Assembly: GCF_030053115.1 (NCBI RefSeq)
Contig: NZ_CP125619.1
Location: 497,001 to 561,000, forward strand
Direction of reading: 5' to 3'
DNA from: Pseudomonas svalbardensis
Lineage (GTDB): Bacteria; Pseudomonadota; Gammaproteobacteria; Pseudomonadales; Pseudomonadaceae
DNA: 64,000 nucleotides
A program made the position numbers and the translations under genes. The notes below the pieces were generated by a model. That model saw only the letters and a program-made list of their open reading frames with translations, had not been told where the DNA came from and made no database searches. Each line of letters opens with the position of its first letter. The stretch's first letter is position 1. Shown piece after piece: positions 42,509 through 51,169 of this stretch.

Positions 42509-43933
42509 ATGAAGTTGTCCATGCCGCGATTCGATCAAGCCCCTGTCTTGGTGGTCGGCGATGTCATGCTCGACCGTTACTGGCATGGTGGTACCTCACG
42601 GATTTCCCCTGAGGCGCCGGTACCGGTAGTCAAGGTCGAGCAAATCGAGGACCGCCCGGGCGGTGCCGCCAACGTTGCGTTGAACATTGCCGCCCTCGGC
42701 GCCCCAGCCTCGCTGGTCGGCGTGACCGGCGACGATGAAGCCGCCGACAGCCTGGCCAATAGCCTCAAGGGCGCTGGCGTACGAGCGTTGTTCCAGCGCA
42801 TCGCGCACCAGCCGACCATCGTCAAGCTGCGGGTCATGAGCCGTCACCAGCAACTGTTGCGTATCGACTTCGAAGAACCTTTCGCCACCGACGCCCTGGC
42901 GTTGGGCGCGCAAGTCGACGAGTTGCTCGAAGGCATCAAGGTGCTGGTGCTGTCCGACTACGGCAAAGGCGCGCTGAAAAACCATCAAGCGCTGATCCAG
43001 GCAGCCCGTGCCCGTGGCATTCCGGTGCTGGCCGACCCCAAGGGCAAGGATTTCTCGATCTATCGGGGTGCGAGCCTGATCACCCCGAATCTCAGTGAGT
43101 TCGAAACCATCGTCGGCGGTTGCGCCGATGAGCACGAGCTGGTGAGCAAGGGCGCGCAGCTGATGCACGACCTCGACCTCGGCGCATTGCTGGTGACCCG
43201 CGGCGAACACGGCATGACCCTGCTGCGTCCGGATCATCCGGCGCTGCACCTGCCGGCCCGTGCCCGTGAAGTGTTCGATGTGACCGGTGCCGGCGACACG
43301 GTGATTTCCACCCTGGCGGCCGCCATTGCCGCGGGCGAAGAACTGCCCCACGCTGTGGCCCTGGCCAACCTGGCGGCGGGCATCGTGGTCGGCAAACTGG
43401 GTACGGCGGCCATCAGCGCACCGGAACTGCGTCGCGCGATCCAGCGTGAAGAAGGTTCCGAGCGCGGTGTGCTGGGCCTCGAGCAGCTGCTGCTGGCGGT
43501 CGATGATGCGCGTGCGCATAAAGAGAAGATCGTCTTCACCAACGGCTGCTTCGACATTTTGCACGCCGGCCACGTGACCTACCTCGAACAGGCACGGGCC
43601 CAAGGCGATCGCTTGATCGTCGCGGTAAACGACGATGCGTCGGTCAGCCGCCTGAAAGGGCCGGGTCGTCCGATCAACAGCGTCGACCGTCGCATGGCCG
43701 TACTGGCAGGTCTGGGCGCCGTGGATTGGGTGATCAGCTTCGCTGAAGGCACTCCGGAAAACCTGCTGCGCGAGGTCAAGCCGGATGTGCTGGTCAAGGG
43801 TGGGGACTACGGAATCGAGCAGGTTGTCGGCGCGGACATCGTGACCGCTTACGGCGGAACGGTGAAAGTGCTGGGGCTGGTGGAAAACAGCTCGACTACC
43901 GCGATTGTCGAGAAGATCCGCAAGTCCGAGTAA
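42509..43933 (+). CDS. hldE: Bifunctional heptose 7-phosphate kinase / heptose 1-phosphate adenylyltransferase
   Basis: 474 residues from ATG 42509. It makes ADP-heptose used by WaaC and WaaF. The N domain (1-~320) is a ribokinase-type kinase with DVMLDRYWHG, PGGAANVALN and catalytic DVTGAGDTVIST (near 256). The C domain (~340-474) is a cytidylyltransferase-fold enzyme with TNGCFDILHAGHV (near 343) and VKGGDYGIEQVVG. Length agrees with E. coli HldE (477). Confidence 0.97.
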   Translation: MKLSMPRFDQAPVLVVGDVMLDRYWHGGTSRISPEAPVPVVKVEQIEDRPGGAANVALNIAALGAPASLVGVTGDDEAADSLANSLKGAGVRALFQRIAHQPTIVKLRVMSRHQQLLRIDFEEPFATDALALGAQVDELLEGIKVLVLSDYGKGALKNHQALIQAARARGIPVLADPKGKDFSIYRGASLITPNLSEFETIVGGCADEHELVSKGAQLMHDLDLGALLVTRGEHGMTLLRPDHPALHLPARAREVFDVTGAGDTVISTLAAAIAAGEELPHAVALANLAAGIVVGKLGTAAISAPELRRAIQREEGSERGVLGLEQLLLAVDDARAHKEKIVFTNGCFDILHAGHVTYLEQARAQGDRLIVAVNDDASVSRLKGPGRPINSVDRRMAVLAGLGAVDWVISFAEGTPENLLREVKPDVLVKGGDYGIEQVVGADIVTAYGGTVKVLGLVENSSTTAIVEKIRKSE

Positions 43934-43937
43934 CGCG

Positions 43938-43979
43938 TTGATCGTTCCCACGTCGAACTGTCCGCGTGGGAACGATCAA
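43938..43979. terminator. Inverted repeat between hldE and the convergent gene
   Basis: Perfect 15-base arms, TTGATCGTTCCCACG at 43938-43952 and its complement at 43965-43979, in the 48-base gap between convergent genes. This GATCGTTCCCACG hairpin is a common Pseudomonas intergenic repeat and may act as a two-way terminator. Confidence 0.65.
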
Positions 43980-43981
43980 GC

Positions 43982-44950
43982 TCAGGAACTGACTTTTTTA
44001 CGCGGTACGATTCTCTTCAGCAATTGCTTCGCCTTCCCACGCAACCGCGCCAAACCTGAATCTTTCCCCGGCGGGCTCAAGCCCTGCTGCCGCACCCAAT
44101 CCTTCCAGCGAATCCGCTCTTCCCTCACCAGCCAGCCTTCCTGCTGGGCAAAACTCTCTGCCAGGTACAACCCGCGAGTACTCGCCGGGTACAGCTGATC
44201 CTTTTTCAAGGTATAGAGCTCGGCCATCGGTTGGCCGTCCTGCAGCGGCATCAAGTACAAATCGGGACGTTTTCGATCGAGCCGGGCCACCAGTTGATCG
44301 CCTTCCAGTCGTTCGTCGACATGAAACAAACTCAGGGATTTGGCTTCCTTGGGTACGTCCAGACGCAAGTCATAGATCAATTGCAGCGAAGCCGTCGGCA
44401 AATGCACGTAAGCCCTCGGGCGTTCGATCAACTGCATCTTGGCGCACCGCACCGGCCGCGCCGAACCGGACAACGGCGTCAGGCGAAACGGCAGGGCTTC
44501 GCGATAATGCAGCGCGGACGAGTAGGGCGCCGGCAGCCAAGTGTCGTTGAAGCGCCCGCCGAGCCAGCCTTCCGGGGTTTCCAGCAGGCACTCTTCGGCA
44601 ATTTCCTGAATCGCGGTGTGCAGCGGCAGGTTCAGCTCATGGGCGGGCACGTAACCGGAGATCAGTTTGAGCACCACGTCGCCGCGGTCTTGCCGACGCT
44701 GACGCACTAACACCCAATAATCGCGGTTTTGCCAATGCAGGGTCAGGCGCACCGAAACCCCGAGGTTGGCCAGCTCCAGCGAAAACCGCTGAGTGTCGGT
44801 GACCGTCACCGGGCGGCGACGTTGCAGCGTCTGAGAGAAATTGAGCGGCATCCCGACGCTTTGATAACTCAGGCCTTCGGGAGTCGCTTCGACGAATAAC
44901 GGCAGGGTCTTGAAGTTGCTCGGGTTCTTTCTTATGAGCGTACGCGGCAT
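43982..44950 (-). CDS. Uncharacterised conserved protein with a Nudix-like segment
   Basis: 322 residues starting MPRTLIRKNPSNFKTLPLFV. From memory such Pseudomonas proteins carry the database label 'metal ABC transporter ATPase', but no Walker A or ABC signature is present here. A segment near residue 110 (LPLHTAIQEIAEECLLETPEG) resembles a degenerate Nudix box (Q-E-x2-E-E), and the basic C-terminus ends LLKRIVPRKKVSS. No signal peptide or membrane span. It lies between hldE and an aldo/keto reductase. Function unknown. Confidence 0.7.
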   Translation of the reverse strand: MPRTLIRKNPSNFKTLPLFVEATPEGLSYQSVGMPLNFSQTLQRRRPVTVTDTQRFSLELANLGVSVRLTLHWQNRDYWVLVRQRRQDRGDVVLKLISGYVPAHELNLPLHTAIQEIAEECLLETPEGWLGGRFNDTWLPAPYSSALHYREALPFRLTPLSGSARPVRCAKMQLIERPRAYVHLPTASLQLIYDLRLDVPKEAKSLSLFHVDERLEGDQLVARLDRKRPDLYLMPLQDGQPMAELYTLKKDQLYPASTRGLYLAESFAQQEGWLVREERIRWKDWVRQQGLSPPGKDSGLARLRGKAKQLLKRIVPRKKVSS

Positions 44951-44982
44951 GTCGGCTCCTGCTTAAGGCCGCGTGGGCGGCA

Positions 44983-45795
44983 TCAGTTTCTACGTAGGAC
45001 CTGGGCAACGGTCGCGACGTTGTGGGCGAGGTGCAGCGGATTGATGGTCCCGACAATAGCACTGGCAACACCCGGATGTTCAAACAACAACTCAAAGCTG
45101 GCGCGCACCGGGTCCACGCCCGGACTCAGGCAGACGTGGCCGCTGGCGAGGGCTTTTTTGACCAGAATGGCTTTGCCGTGAGCAGCAGCATAGTCAATGA
45201 CTGGCTTCTCGTTCTGCTCGTTCAGATTGTAGGTGACCATGGCGCAATCGCCTTGTTCCAGAGCCTTCAAACCGCCTTCGACGGTTTTGCCGGAAAAACC
45301 GAAGCCGCGAATCTTGCCCTCGCTCTTCAGCGCCGCGAGGGTCGCATAGACTTCGCTGTCGTTGAGGATCGCCAGGTCGTTGCCGTCGGAGTGCACTAGC
45401 ACCAGGTCGATAACATCCGTTTCCAGGCGTTGCAGGCTGCGCTCCACCGACAATCGCGTGTGGGCGGCGCTGAAATCGTGGCTCGACTGGCCGTCGGTAA
45501 ACTCTTCGCCAACCTTGCTGACGATCACCCACTCCTGACGCTGCCCTCGCAGCAATGGGCCGAGTCGCTCTTCGCTACGGCCATAAGCCGGGGCGGTGTC
45601 GATCAGGTTGATGCCCATGTCGCGGGCGAGTTTGAGCAGCATGCGCGCTTCGTCATCGTCGGGAATCTGGAAGCCGCTGGGGTACTTCACGCCTTGATCG
45701 CGGCCAAGCTTGACGGTGCCCAGGCCTAACGGCGAGACCAGCAGGCCGGTGCTGCCCAAAGGGCGATGCAGATTGTGCAAGGTCGGTTGGCTCAT
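44983..45795 (-). CDS. Aldo/keto reductase
   Basis: 270 residues with an AKR (TIM-barrel, NADPH) fold: GTVKLGRDQGVKYPSGF near the start, INLIDTAPAYGRSEERLG near residue 60 (catalytic Asp and Tyr), VIVSKVGEE (Lys), DLVLVHSDGND (His) and a C-terminal VGTINPLHLAHNV. It equals PA4992 in position. The physiological substrate is not known. Its start overlaps the upstream FAD oxidoreductase stop by four bases (ATGA), so the two are coupled. Confidence 0.88.
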   Translation of the reverse strand: MSQPTLHNLHRPLGSTGLLVSPLGLGTVKLGRDQGVKYPSGFQIPDDDEARMLLKLARDMGINLIDTAPAYGRSEERLGPLLRGQRQEWVIVSKVGEEFTDGQSSHDFSAAHTRLSVERSLQRLETDVIDLVLVHSDGNDLAILNDSEVYATLAALKSEGKIRGFGFSGKTVEGGLKALEQGDCAMVTYNLNEQNEKPVIDYAAAHGKAILVKKALASGHVCLSPGVDPVRASFELLFEHPGVASAIVGTINPLHLAHNVATVAQVLRRN

Positions 45796-46967
45796 GGCAG
45801 CAGTTGCTCCCAGGCAGGGACGCCCATCGGCGGTTTTGGCAGGTCGGGCAGCGGTGTCGGATGGCTTGGCTGGATGCCGTCGCTCTGCAAGGACGCGATG
45901 ACGCGATCAGCAAAGTCCGGAGCCAGCGCCAGTTTGGTTGGCCAGCCGACCAGCAGCCGGCCTTCTTCGGCAAGGAATGCATTGTCAGGACGAGTCAGTC
46001 CCGATTGCAGTGGCTCGGCGCGATCCACTCGAAGGGTGGCCCATCGCGCTGTGCTCAGGTCGATCCATGGCAGCAACTGGCCGAGTTCTTTCTGTGCGGT
46101 GGCAATTTGCTCGGCAGGTTCGCGGGCGACACCTTCGGCTTCAGCGATATCGCCGCCCAGATACCAGACCCACTGACCATCGGCGGCCGGGTGGGTAGTC
46201 ACGGTAATGCGCGGTTTGGTGCCGCCACCCAGGCAGTGGGCATACAGCGGTTTGAGGCCAGGACCTTTGGCGATGATCATGTGCAACGGCCGGCGTTGCA
46301 TGGCGGGTTGGCTCAGCCCCAGCGCTTCGAGCAGCGCTGCCGTACCGGCACCGGCACTCAAGACGATGCGCTGGGCGCGAATCTCGCGCTCGTCAACCTT
46401 CAGGCCGACCAGTACTCCACCCTCCAGCAACGGTTCGATCTTCTGGCCGGCGAGCAAACCGTCGCCGGCCAGGTCCGCCAAGCGCTGGATCAGGCTCGGC
46501 ACGTCGATCACCAGTTCCGCCAGACGATAGACCTTGCCCTTGAAGCGTTTGTCTTGCAGGGCTGGCGGCAGTTGCTCGCCCTTGACCTGATCGACACGGC
46601 CGCGCACGGCCTTGCTGGCGAAGAAACTGGTGAGATTGCCGGCGATCGTGCCGGGGGACCAGAGGTAATGAGCTTCGGACAGCAGGCGCACACCGGTCAG
46701 GTCCAGCTCGCCGTCACCGGCCAGGGCTTCACGCCAGCGCCGAGGCATGTCGGCGATGGCTTCCGAGGCACCGGTCAGGGCGCCATGCAATGCGTACTTG
46801 GCGCCGCCATGGATGATGCCTTGGGACTTCACGCTTTGCCCGCCACCGAGGCTGGCGCTTTCCACCAGCACGGTCGAAAAACCCTGGCGGCGCAGGCGCG
46901 CATTCAGCCAGAGGCCGGCGACACCAGCGCCGACAATCAGAACGTCGGTGGAAATAACGGATGGCAT
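45792..46967 (-). CDS. FAD-dependent oxidoreductase (DAO family)
   Basis: 391 residues. The N-terminal dinucleotide-binding motif is VLIVGAGVAGLWLNARLRRQG (GxGxxG, near residue 11), followed by SVKSQGIIHGGAKYALHG. A second FAD-contact segment is IVLSAGAGTAALLEALG (near 200). Typical of the D-amino-acid-oxidase-like family that oxidises amines or hydroxy acids; the substrate is not predictable. It forms a two-gene operon with the aldo/keto reductase. Confidence 0.85.
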   Translation of the reverse strand: MPSVISTDVLIVGAGVAGLWLNARLRRQGFSTVLVESASLGGGQSVKSQGIIHGGAKYALHGALTGASEAIADMPRRWREALAGDGELDLTGVRLLSEAHYLWSPGTIAGNLTSFFASKAVRGRVDQVKGEQLPPALQDKRFKGKVYRLAELVIDVPSLIQRLADLAGDGLLAGQKIEPLLEGGVLVGLKVDEREIRAQRIVLSAGAGTAALLEALGLSQPAMQRRPLHMIIAKGPGLKPLYAHCLGGGTKPRITVTTHPAADGQWVWYLGGDIAEAEGVAREPAEQIATAQKELGQLLPWIDLSTARWATLRVDRAEPLQSGLTRPDNAFLAEEGRLLVGWPTKLALAPDFADRVIASLQSDGIQPSHPTPLPDLPKPPMGVPAWEQLLP

Positions 46968-47061
46968 GCAGCGACCTCAGTGTTCAAGACGAGGGCGCAG
47001 TATACAGACTCGACGAAGAGGGGGATTTGTCGGTAATCAATCGATGACCAACCACAAACCC

Positions 47062-47151
47062 TGTGGGAGCGAGCTTGCTCGCGATGAGGCCAGTACATTC
47101 AAACTAAGTGTTGCCTGCCAGGCCGCTATCGCGAGCAAGCTCGCTCCCACA
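47062..47151. repeat. REP pair between the FAD oxidoreductase and the SMR gene
   Basis: Perfect 24-base inverted arms at 47062-47085 and 47128-47151 with the GTGGGAGCGAGCTTGCTCGC core, 42 bases apart. Confidence 0.9.
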
Positions 47152-47170
47152 ATGGATCGTGCTTCGGGCT

Positions 47171-47503
47171 TTAGTGCCCGGCGGTTTTGGAGAAGAGCTG
47201 GATGACGACGACGCCCAACACGATGAGCGCCATCCCCAGCATTGCCGGCACATCCAGTTTCTGCCCGTAGATAAACAGCGCCGCGACGCTGACCATCACG
47301 ATCCCCATGCCGGCCCACACCGCGTAAGCCACGCCCACCGGAACGCTACGCACCACCAGCGTGAGCATCCAGAAGGCAATGCCGTAACCGACAATAACCA
47401 GAATCAGCGGCAGCGGAGTGCTGAAGCCTTTGACCGCTTTCATCGAAACGGTGGCGATCACTTCGGCGCAGATGGCAATGGCCAGATAGTAGTAAGCGGT
47501 CAT
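47171..47503 (-). CDS. Small multidrug resistance (SMR) family efflux protein
   Basis: 110 residues from ATG 47501-47503; the frame runs 14 codons further upstream, but MTAYYYLAIAICAEVIAT is the standard start. Four transmembrane helices. The essential membrane Glu is in AICAEVIATVSMKA (near residue 13), and GVAYAVWAGMGIV is the conserved loop of EmrE-type proteins. It exports cationic drugs or quaternary amines in exchange for protons as an antiparallel dimer. It is divergent from the LysR gene, a common regulator arrangement. Confidence 0.92.
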   Translation of the reverse strand: MTAYYYLAIAICAEVIATVSMKAVKGFSTPLPLILVIVGYGIAFWMLTLVVRSVPVGVAYAVWAGMGIVMVSVAALFIYGQKLDVPAMLGMALIVLGVVVIQLFSKTAGH

Positions 47504-47606
47504 AGGTGCATCCTCGTGTGAAGTGTTGCTTTCTGAGGTCGGCATTTTAGAGATTCTCCAGATGCGGTAAAGTCATTACCTATCTGTTCTGAAGATGGGT
47601 TGAGCC

Positions 47607-48509
47607 GTGAACACGCAATGGAATCTGGAGCAGCTGCGGCTGTTTGTCAGCGTAGCGGAGCAGCGTTCGTTTTCTGCGGTAGCGCGGGATCAGCGCAAGG
47701 CGCAGTCGGCGGTCAGCAGTTCGATTGCGCTGCTGGAAGAGGACTTGGGCGTCAGCCTGTTCGACCGTAGCAGCGGCCGCCAGCCGAAACTCACCGAGGC
47801 CGGCAACGCATTGCTGGATGAGGCGCGGGAAGTGCTGCGCCAATGCGAACGCCTTAACGGTCGGGCGTTGGCCATGATGCGCGGCCAGGAGGCGCGTTTG
47901 CGTGTGGCCCAGGATGAGGCGATGCCCTATCAGCCGATCATCGAAAGCTTCGAAGCCCTGGCTCAACAATTTCCCAGCCTTGAAGTGCAATTGACCAGCG
48001 CCGCCCAAGGTGATGTGGCGCGCAAACTGGTGGAGCGTCGGGCCGATCTGGGGTTGCTGTTTTATCACGACCAGATTCCCGAAGCGCTCGAGCGGCGGGT
48101 GTTGGGCAGCGTCGAAATGGTCACGGTGTGCGGCGTCGGCCACCCATTGGCGCAACAGGCTCAGGTTGATTGTCAGCAACTGGCGCGGCATCGTCAGTTG
48201 CTGATGTCCACACAGTCGAGTGTCTATCCCGGTAGCGAACCTGCCAGCCCGCAAGTCTGGCGGGCCGACAGTTTCTACGTGATGGCTGAATGGCTGGTGC
48301 GCGGCCTCGGTTGGGCCTGGCTGCCGCGCCACGTGGTGCAGTACCCGGCGTATCAGGATCTGATGGTCGAACTGGTCAGCGAATGGACCCCGCCAGCGCT
48401 GGTGGTGGAGTTGGTCTGGCGCCGCGATGAGCCTCTGGGGCCGGCAGCTCGTTGGTTGGCCGAACGTTTTGCCGTGCACTTGCAGACGATCGGTGAAAAA
48501 AGCCGATAA
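47607..48509 (+). CDS. LysR-type transcriptional regulator
   Basis: 300 residues. N-terminal winged HTH (MNTQWNLEQLRLFVSVAEQ, then SFSAVARDQRKAQSAVSSSI) followed by the effector-binding domain from about residue 90. The start is GTG 47607. It is divergent from the SMR gene 103 bases away and may control it, or itself, from the shared gap; no clear T-N11-A site was fixed by eye. waaA follows 11 bases later, so some read-through to waaA is likely. Confidence 0.9.
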   Translation: MNTQWNLEQLRLFVSVAEQRSFSAVARDQRKAQSAVSSSIALLEEDLGVSLFDRSSGRQPKLTEAGNALLDEAREVLRQCERLNGRALAMMRGQEARLRVAQDEAMPYQPIIESFEALAQQFPSLEVQLTSAAQGDVARKLVERRADLGLLFYHDQIPEALERRVLGSVEMVTVCGVGHPLAQQAQVDCQQLARHRQLLMSTQSSVYPGSEPASPQVWRADSFYVMAEWLVRGLGWAWLPRHVVQYPAYQDLMVELVSEWTPPALVVELVWRRDEPLGPAARWLAERFAVHLQTIGEKSR

Positions 48510-48520
48510 ACTCCGCCGCC

Positions 48521-49798
48521 ATGAATAGAACTCTCTACACCGCGCTGTTTTACCTGGGGCTGCCATTGGTAGCGATTCGGCTTTGGCTGCGGGCGCGCAA
48601 GGCGCCGGCGTACGCCAAGCGCATTGGCGAACGTTTCTCCGTCGGGTTACCAGCGATGAAAACGGGCGGCATCTGGGTGCACGCGGTGTCGGTGGGCGAA
48701 AGCATTGCCGCGGCGCCGATGATTCGCGCCTTGCTGCAGCGTTATCCACAGTTGCCCATTACCGTGACCTGCATGACCCCGACCGGTTCGGAGCGCATTC
48801 AGGCGCTGTTCGCCAATGAGCCGCGCATCCAGCACTGCTATTTGCCTTACGACTTGCCTTGCGCAGCGAAGCGATTCCTTGATCGGGTCCAGCCGAAACT
48901 GGCGGTGATCATGGAGACCGAACTCTGGCCGAACCATATCCATCAGTGCGCCAAGCGCGGGATTCCCGTGGCCCTGGCCAACGCTCGACTGTCCGAGCGT
49001 TCTGCCAGGGGCTATGGCCGCTTCGGCAAACTGACCCAGCCGATGCTTGCCGAGATGAGCCTGTTCGCGGTGCAGACCGATGCCGAGGCGCAGCGCTTCC
49101 GCGATTTGGGCGCGCGTTCGCAAACCGTGGAAGTGACCGGCTCGATCAAGTTCGACCTGACCATCGACCCGGCACTGCTTCAGCGTGCCGCCGAGTTGCG
49201 TATGCAATGGCAGGCTCAGGAACGTCCGGTGTGGATCGCTGCCAGTACCCACGAAGGCGAAGACGAAGTGGTGCTGGCGGCTCATAGTCAGTTGCTGGCC
49301 AATCATCCCGATGCGTTGCTGATTCTGGTGCCGCGCCATCCAGAGCGTTTCAACCCGGTGTTCGAGTTGTGTCGGCAGCAGGGGTTCGCCACGGTGCGTC
49401 GGTCCACTGGTGACCCGGTCACCGCGCAAACTTCGGTGCTGGTGGGCGACACCATGGGTGAGTTGCTGTTTCTGTATGCCTTGGCCGACAGCGCTTTTGT
49501 TGGCGGCAGTCTGGTGCCGAACGGCGGGCACAACCTGCTGGAGCCGGCGGCTCTGGCCAAACCGGTGTTGAGCGGGCCGCACCTGTTTAACTTCCTCGAA
49601 ATCGCCGCGCAGTTGCGCAGTGCCGGGGCGTTGCAGGAAGTAGAGGATGCCGAAGGTCTGGCGCTGGCGGTGCAGCGACTGTTCGAATTGCCGCGCGATG
49701 CGCAGCGGATGGCGGAGGCGGGGTTGAAAGTGATGCGCACCAATCAGGGCGCGTTGCAGCGATTGCTGGATGGGTTGGGGCGGTTGATCGAGCGTTAG
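48521..49798 (+). CDS. waaA: 3-deoxy-D-manno-octulosonic acid transferase
   Basis: 425 residues, GT30 family. It attaches Kdo residues to lipid IVA on the inner membrane, the first step of LPS core. A membrane anchor at the N-terminus (TLYTALFYLGLPLVAIRLWL) is followed by GGIWVHAVSVGESIAAAPMI (near 47), METELWPNHI (near 130) and FVGGSLVPNGGHNLLEPAAL (near 326), all standard WaaA motifs. Normal length. The IS110 element inserted about 30 bases after its stop. Confidence 0.96.
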   Translation: MNRTLYTALFYLGLPLVAIRLWLRARKAPAYAKRIGERFSVGLPAMKTGGIWVHAVSVGESIAAAPMIRALLQRYPQLPITVTCMTPTGSERIQALFANEPRIQHCYLPYDLPCAAKRFLDRVQPKLAVIMETELWPNHIHQCAKRGIPVALANARLSERSARGYGRFGKLTQPMLAEMSLFAVQTDAEAQRFRDLGARSQTVEVTGSIKFDLTIDPALLQRAAELRMQWQAQERPVWIAASTHEGEDEVVLAAHSQLLANHPDALLILVPRHPERFNPVFELCRQQGFATVRRSTGDPVTAQTSVLVGDTMGELLFLYALADSAFVGGSLVPNGGHNLLEPAALAKPVLSGPHLFNFLEIAAQLRSAGALQEVEDAEGLALAVQRLFELPRDAQRMAEAGLKVMRTNQGALQRLLDGLGRLIER

Positions 49799-49861
49799 AC
49801 CGGGTTGTCTTCATTCGCGAGCAAGCCCGCTTGTGTCTTGCGCAGGAATTAGACTGAGGAT

Positions 49862-50012
49862 GAGAGCGGTGAATGGCAAGCTGAATGCCCGGAGTGCTTA
49901 AAGCACGTGTGGGAGCCCATGCTGCCATTCACCTCTCCACTCTGGTTATTGAGCCCGAACAGTTGAACGAGCCTACCTCGAACATTTACAAGCGTGGTGC
50001 CCAGCCAGAGTG
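49862..50012 (+). ncRNA. Candidate bridge RNA of the IS110 element
   Basis: Two stem-closed loops lie upstream of the transposase. Loop 1 is closed by 49868-49878/49923-49933 (11 bp) and holds GCCCG (49887-49891), a small hairpin 49894-49906, and TGTGGGAGC (49908-49916). Loop 2 is closed by 49938-49945/50005-50012 and holds ACAGTTG (49959-49965), a hairpin 49968-49980, and ACAAGC (49988-49993). Loop 1 segments match the REP target on the two sides of CT; loop 2 segments match the element's own right and left ends. This is the layout known for IS110 bridge (seek) RNAs. Ends of the transcript are not visible. Confidence 0.75.
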
Positions 50013-50043
50013 CTCTCACCTTTGAGTGTAAGAGGATTCAGCT

Positions 50044-50973
50044 ATGTTTTCCTGCGCAGGCATCGACGTTGCCAAAGATACTCTTGAGGTTCGGATTAAC
50101 CCGCAAGACGTTGGCGCAAGTTACCTCAATACCGCCAGTGACTTCCTTGCGCTGATTGATTGGTTAAAGCGCCACCAGGTCAACCGCGTATTGCTGGAAG
50201 CCACCGGCGGCTATGAGCGAGAGGCCATGAAAGCGCTTCAGGCTGCCGGCTTCGAAGTCTTGCGGATCAACCCTCGCCGAGCCAGGGATTTTGCCAAGGC
50301 CATGGGGCAGCGCGCTAAAATCGACCCGATAGATGCGCGGCTTCTCGCGCAGTTTGCCGAAGTCATAAAGTCGCCAAGCAACCGAATCACCAGCCCTGAA
50401 CAGGACAACTTACGTGCGCTGGTACAGCAGCGCGAAAATTTTGTTCAGCAGCAAGGCGACGATATACGGCGCCTTAAAACAGCCTCTGTAGACCGGGTAA
50501 AACCCTGTCTGCAGAGGCATATCGACTATTTATGCCAAGCCATAAAGTCGATAGAAAAGCTGATCCGTCAAACTGCTAAAGACCTGGACAGTGATAAAAC
50601 GGCCCGTTTGTGCTCGGTCAAGGGTATAGGGCTCGTGACGGCAGCCAGCTTGATGGCCTACTTACCCGAACTGGGCGAGGTTGGACGGCACGAGATTGCA
50701 GCGCTGGCAGGCATAGCCCCCTACAACGATGACAGCGGCAAGCATGAAGGTCCGCGCCATATTAGCGGCGGCAGGTTTGCTGCGCGTCGCGCGATGTACA
50801 TGGCGTGCTGGGTGGTGATTCAGCGACAGCCTGAGTTCAAAGCGCGGTATGACGCACTGCGTCGTAAGGGCAAATGCGCAAAAGTAGCGCTCATCGCCTG
50901 TATGCGCGTGCTGCTGATACGACTGAACGCCATGATCCGAGACCGAACTGAGTGGAAACAACCCTTGGCCTAA
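50044..50973 (+). CDS. IS110-family DEDD transposase/recombinase
   Basis: 309 residues. It has an N-terminal RuvC-like DEDD domain with SCAGIDVAKDTLEV (first Asp, near 8), LLEATGGYER (Glu, near 58) and KIDPIDARLLAQF (Asp pair, near 98). The C-terminal Tnp20 part contains IAALAGIAPYNDDSGKHEG and RRAMYMACWVVI with the catalytic-serine region. A GTAAGAGGATT site precedes ATG 50044. The long left non-coding end makes it the IS110 rather than IS1111 subgroup. Full length, probably active. Confidence 0.93.
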   Translation: MFSCAGIDVAKDTLEVRINPQDVGASYLNTASDFLALIDWLKRHQVNRVLLEATGGYEREAMKALQAAGFEVLRINPRRARDFAKAMGQRAKIDPIDARLLAQFAEVIKSPSNRITSPEQDNLRALVQQRENFVQQQGDDIRRLKTASVDRVKPCLQRHIDYLCQAIKSIEKLIRQTAKDLDSDKTARLCSVKGIGLVTAASLMAYLPELGEVGRHEIAALAGIAPYNDDSGKHEGPRHISGGRFAARRAMYMACWVVIQRQPEFKARYDALRRKGKCAKVALIACMRVLLIRLNAMIRDRTEWKQPLA

Positions 50974-51125
50974 AACGGGTCGCGGTGTTCCTGTAGGGCA
51001 TCGCATGGCGTAAAGCTGTGGGAATTCAGCTGTCTATCAATATGCCTTCAAAATAAAGATCATCAAGACAGTTGCTCCCACATTGGATCTCCTGCGAACA
51101 CAAAATTTGTGTAGAACGGGGGGCT

Positions 51126-51153
51126 AATGTGGGAGCGGGCTTGCTCGCGAATG
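51126..51153. repeat. Intact REP arm, partner of the arm split by IS110
   Basis: 28 bases with the GGGAGCGGGCTTGCTCGCGA core. It is the exact reverse complement of the sequence obtained by joining 49812-49831 to 51077-51084, so the original site was a REP pair at the 3' end of tolC. Confidence 0.85.
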
Positions 51154-51169
51154 CTGTTTGCTTTTGCTG

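Larger units (their letters stand above)
49832..51076 (+). mobile_element. IS110-family insertion sequence inside a REP arm
   Basis: Bounded by fitting the flanks back together: 49812-49831 plus 51077-51084 rebuild a 28-base REP arm that is the exact reverse complement of the intact partner arm at 51126-51153. GCT occurs at both ends (49829-49831 and 51074-51076), so the boundary is certain only within that core (CT or GCT). No terminal inverted repeats and no longer duplication, as usual for IS110. Length about 1245 bp, with a 212-base left non-coding end and about 100 bases at the right. Confidence 0.85.
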
